DNA of 7,148 nt, taken from Urinicoccus sp. GTDB lineage: Bacteria; Bacillota; Clostridia; Tissierellales; Peptoniphilaceae. Below, in pieces: positions 5,674-7,148 of this stretch (position 1 is its first letter; the number at the start of each line of letters is the position of its first letter). A program made the position numbers and the translations under genes. Where the stretch lies: NCBI GenBank assembly GCA_029983435.1, contig JASBZN010000057.1:1-7148 (forward strand), read 5' to 3'. The notes below the pieces were generated by a model. The model was not told the DNA's origin and made no database searches. It worked only from the letters and a program-made list of their open reading frames with translations.

Positions 5674-7148
5674 CCTAGCGTCAGCCGGACCTATGTGGCA
5701 AAAAAGGATCCCTATCAAATAGAAGCGGCAAATTTAGAAAAGGAATTAAAGGAACTTTTGGGACATCCCCTTCAAGTAAAAGTGTATCAACGCTATGACA
5801 TTGAAGGCCTAAATTCAGAAGATTTGAGCCTAGTGGCAAAAACTATTTTGTCCGAACCGCCAGTAGATGATCTTTACTTAGGAAAAGATGCTCTCAACTT
5901 ACAAAAAGACTTTAAAAACCCCCTAGTGGTCCAATACCACCAAGGTCAATTTGACCAAAGAAACCAAGGGGTTCTAGATACCATCTTGGTTACCCTAGGG
6001 CGCAATGATTTGGCAAGTAAAACAGCCAAGGTCTATGATTTTGACCAATTGAACCCAGGTGATTTAGAAAAAATTAAAGGCTATTTAATTAATCCCGTAG
6101 ATGAAGAAGAGGGAAGTCTTTTAGGGATTCCAACAAGCTTAAAAGAAAGATTCACTATGGAAAGTACAAACCCCTCTTATGAAGGTTTTCGGGATCTTTC
6201 CAAGAAAGGTCTGGAAAAATTTATTGGTCAAGAGGGTCTTGCTATGAGTTTAGAGGACCTGGAAATGGTTCAAGACTACTTTAAGGGGCTAGACCGAGAC
6301 CCCAATGTTACAGAAATTGGTTTAATTGACACCTACTGGTCTGACCACTGTCGACACACAACTTTTAACACCCACTTGGAAGTGGAAAGTGATCCAGTGC
6401 AAAGTGCCTTGGATAAAACCATTCAAAAAACCTTGGAAGACTATCTTCATCTTAAGACCAAGGTTAAAAAACAAAAGCCAGTCACTTTAATGGATCTTGG
6501 AACCATCGTGGCAAAATATCTCAAGGAACAAGGGATTTGTAAAAAAATTGAAGTTTCTGATGAAATTAATGCCTGCTCTGTCTATGTAGATGTAAAAATC
6601 CAAAAGAATGGCAAAGAAGAGACCTGTCCTTATTTATTAATGTTTAAAAATGAAACCCATAACCACCCCACAGAAATTGAACCCTTTGGTGGTGCTTCTA
6701 CTTGCTTAGGTGGAGCTATTCGAGACCCCTTGTCTGGCCGGTCTTATGTTTACCAATCCATGCGGGTAACAGGAGCAGGAGATCCCTTTACTCCCTTAGA
6801 CCAAACCTTAGAAGGGAAATTACCCCAAAGAAAAATCACCCAACAAGCGGCCAAGGGTTATAGCTCTTACGGGAACCAAATTGGTTTAACAACAGGCCTT
6901 GTGGAAGAATGGTATCATCCAGGATACCTGGCCAAGAGAATGGAAGTTGGGGCTGTTGTAGGAGCAGCACCAGTGGAAAATGTGAAGCGGTTAAAACCTG
7001 TTCCAGGAGATTTGATTCTCTTGGTGGGAGGAAGAACTGGTCGAGATGGGATTGGTGGTGCAACAGGATCTTCAAAGGTCCATGATGTTTCTTCCATTAC
7101 AGAATCTTCTGCAGAAGTTCAAAAGGTAAATGCCCCCATAGATCGAAA
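4447..7148 (+). CDS. purD-purL: PurD-PurL fusion: GAR synthetase joined to FGAM synthase, 3'-truncated by the window
   Basis: One frame is open from the ATG at 4447 to the window edge (900 complete codons, no stop; I translated every codon). Residues 1 to about 409 are a complete GAR synthetase. From about residue 412 the sequence is the N-terminal part of a large single-chain FGAM synthase of the clostridial clade II type. About 490 of an expected 1200-1250 PurL residues are seen, so the full protein should be roughly 1650 residues, with the second AIRS-like half and C-terminal glutaminase domain downstream. Predicted activities are ATP-dependent joining of phosphoribosylamine and glycine (step 2) and glutamine- and ATP-dependent conversion of FGAR to FGAM (step 4). 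In clostridia purD and purL are usually adjacent separate genes, so a fusion is a small evolutionary step. That the protein works as one chain is inferred from the frame; post-translational cleavage is possible. Confidence 0.88.
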   Translation, partial: MKILILGSGAREHALGYAVKKEGRSLYFLPGNAGTKTIGENVDLPLDDLTGLVDFAKKEGIDFTLVGPEAPLVAGVVDAFEKEGLKIFGPRKKEAQLEGSKTFAKDFCNRHHILTADSYACNQAQDIRNHALDLLKRDGTVVLKADGLAAGKGVIIAKKEEEIEGFIHQLENGDFGEAKALVEEFIPGFEVSIHALVDGKKALLLPTARDHKKIYDNEKGPNTGGMGTYSPNEQADVYLPEIQEKILKPFMEGLKEDGLDFHGVIFIGCMISSKGIYVLEFNVRFGDPETQSILNRIDEDLLDLFEKTVDGNLPSKIKIKDNKVLTLVLASGGYPLSYEKGKEIEIGDLEDLIIYHGGTKEDQEKLVTSGGRVLSITGQGDNFEEVKEKVYRAAEKIQFDKKVYRRDIGPSVSRTYVAKKDPYQIEAANLEKELKELLGHPLQVKVYQRYDIEGLNSEDLSLVAKTILSEPPVDDLYLGKDALNLQKDFKNPLVVQYHQGQFDQRNQGVLDTILVTLGRNDLASKTAKVYDFDQLNPGDLEKIKGYLINPVDEEEGSLLGIPTSLKERFTMESTNPSYEGFRDLSKKGLEKFIGQEGLAMSLEDLEMVQDYFKGLDRDPNVTEIGLIDTYWSDHCRHTTFNTHLEVESDPVQSALDKTIQKTLEDYLHLKTKVKKQKPVTLMDLGTIVAKYLKEQGICKKIEVSDEINACSVYVDVKIQKNGKEETCPYLLMFKNETHNHPTEIEPFGGASTCLGGAIRDPLSGRSYVYQSMRVTGAGDPFTPLDQTLEGKLPQRKITQQAAKGYSSYGNQIGLTTGLVEEWYHPGYLAKRMEVGAVVGAAPVENVKRLKPVPGDLILLVGGRTGRDGIGGATGSSKVHDVSSITESSAEVQKVNAPIDR
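5674..7148 (+). other. purL: PurL (FGAM synthase, single-chain clade II) module, incomplete
   Basis: After a four-residue joint the chain reads RTYVAKKDPYQIEA, matching the usual N-terminal strand and helix of clostridial PurL (RxxYVEKKxGFDVEA in the form I recall). The PurS-like N-terminal region includes YDIEGL and SEPPVDDLY (469-477). Next come GQFDQR (500-505), YLINPV, LAMSLEDL (598-605) and the hallmark YWSDHCRHTTFNT (His634). The first AIRS-like ATPase half has NETHNHPTEIEPFGGA (from Asn735) and GGRTGRDGIGGATGSS (from Gly861). The AEVQKxNAP motif then follows with Val in place of the usual Gly (7126-7128). The glutaminase domain lies beyond the window. The GQFDQR and SLEDL features fit the clade II family rather than Bacillus PurL or E. 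coli PurL. Confidence 0.92.

Noticed and set aside
5695..5697. GTG as an independent start of purL
   Set aside because: There is no Shine-Dalgarno in the preceding bases, no stop ends purD before it, and it would cut off the first PurL strand.
5693..5722. Out-of-frame ATG near the PurD-PurL joint
   Set aside because: It is in a different frame from PurL and meets a stop after nine codons.
6836..7097. Two overlapping minus-strand open frames opposite purL
   Set aside because: They overlap each other in different frames and are antisense to the conserved FGAM synthase domain; neither shows a family motif.

Overview
The window is a single, fully coding, plus-strand stretch of a de novo purine biosynthesis operon. 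The order is purF (5' end cut by the window), purM, purN, purH, then one long open frame that begins as purD and runs on without a stop into purL (3' end cut by the window). No RNA gene, mobile element, CRISPR array, terminator or intergenic gap longer than 10 bases is visible. The open frames on the minus strand are shadows of the pur genes.

The likely host is a low-GC, anaerobic Gram-positive bacterium of the Clostridia/Tissierellia type. Supporting this are the order F-M-N-H-D-L known from clostridia, strong AGGAGG-type ribosome binding sites, AT-rich wobble positions, a PurF with all four Fe-S cluster cysteines, and a PurL of the large single-chain 'clade II' kind instead of the Bacillus PurS/PurQ/PurL set. 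A species cannot be named from this sequence.

Layout: purF 1-1335, purM 1344-2378, purN 2360-2920 (overlaps purM by 19 bases), purH 2922-4436, purD-purL 4447-7148 and beyond. Gaps of 8, -19, 1 and 10 bases, with each Shine-Dalgarno sequence at or inside the end of the preceding gene, indicate one polycistronic, translationally coupled unit. Together the genes cover PRPP to phosphoribosylamine (PurF), GAR (PurD), FGAR (PurN), FGAM (PurL), AIR (PurM), and the last two steps from AICAR to IMP (PurH). The steps from AIR to AICAR (PurE/K, PurC, PurB) must be encoded elsewhere, probably in part just upstream.

The most interesting feature is the apparent in-frame fusion of GAR synthetase (PurD) to FGAM synthase (PurL). 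The PurD module ends at its usual C-terminal Arg-Asp-Ile-Gly, and the first beta strand of PurL starts four codons later. There is no stop, ribosome binding site or ATG between them. This joins steps 2 and 4 of the pathway, skipping PurN (step 3). Two single-residue departures from family consensus, in PurM and PurL, are also noted.
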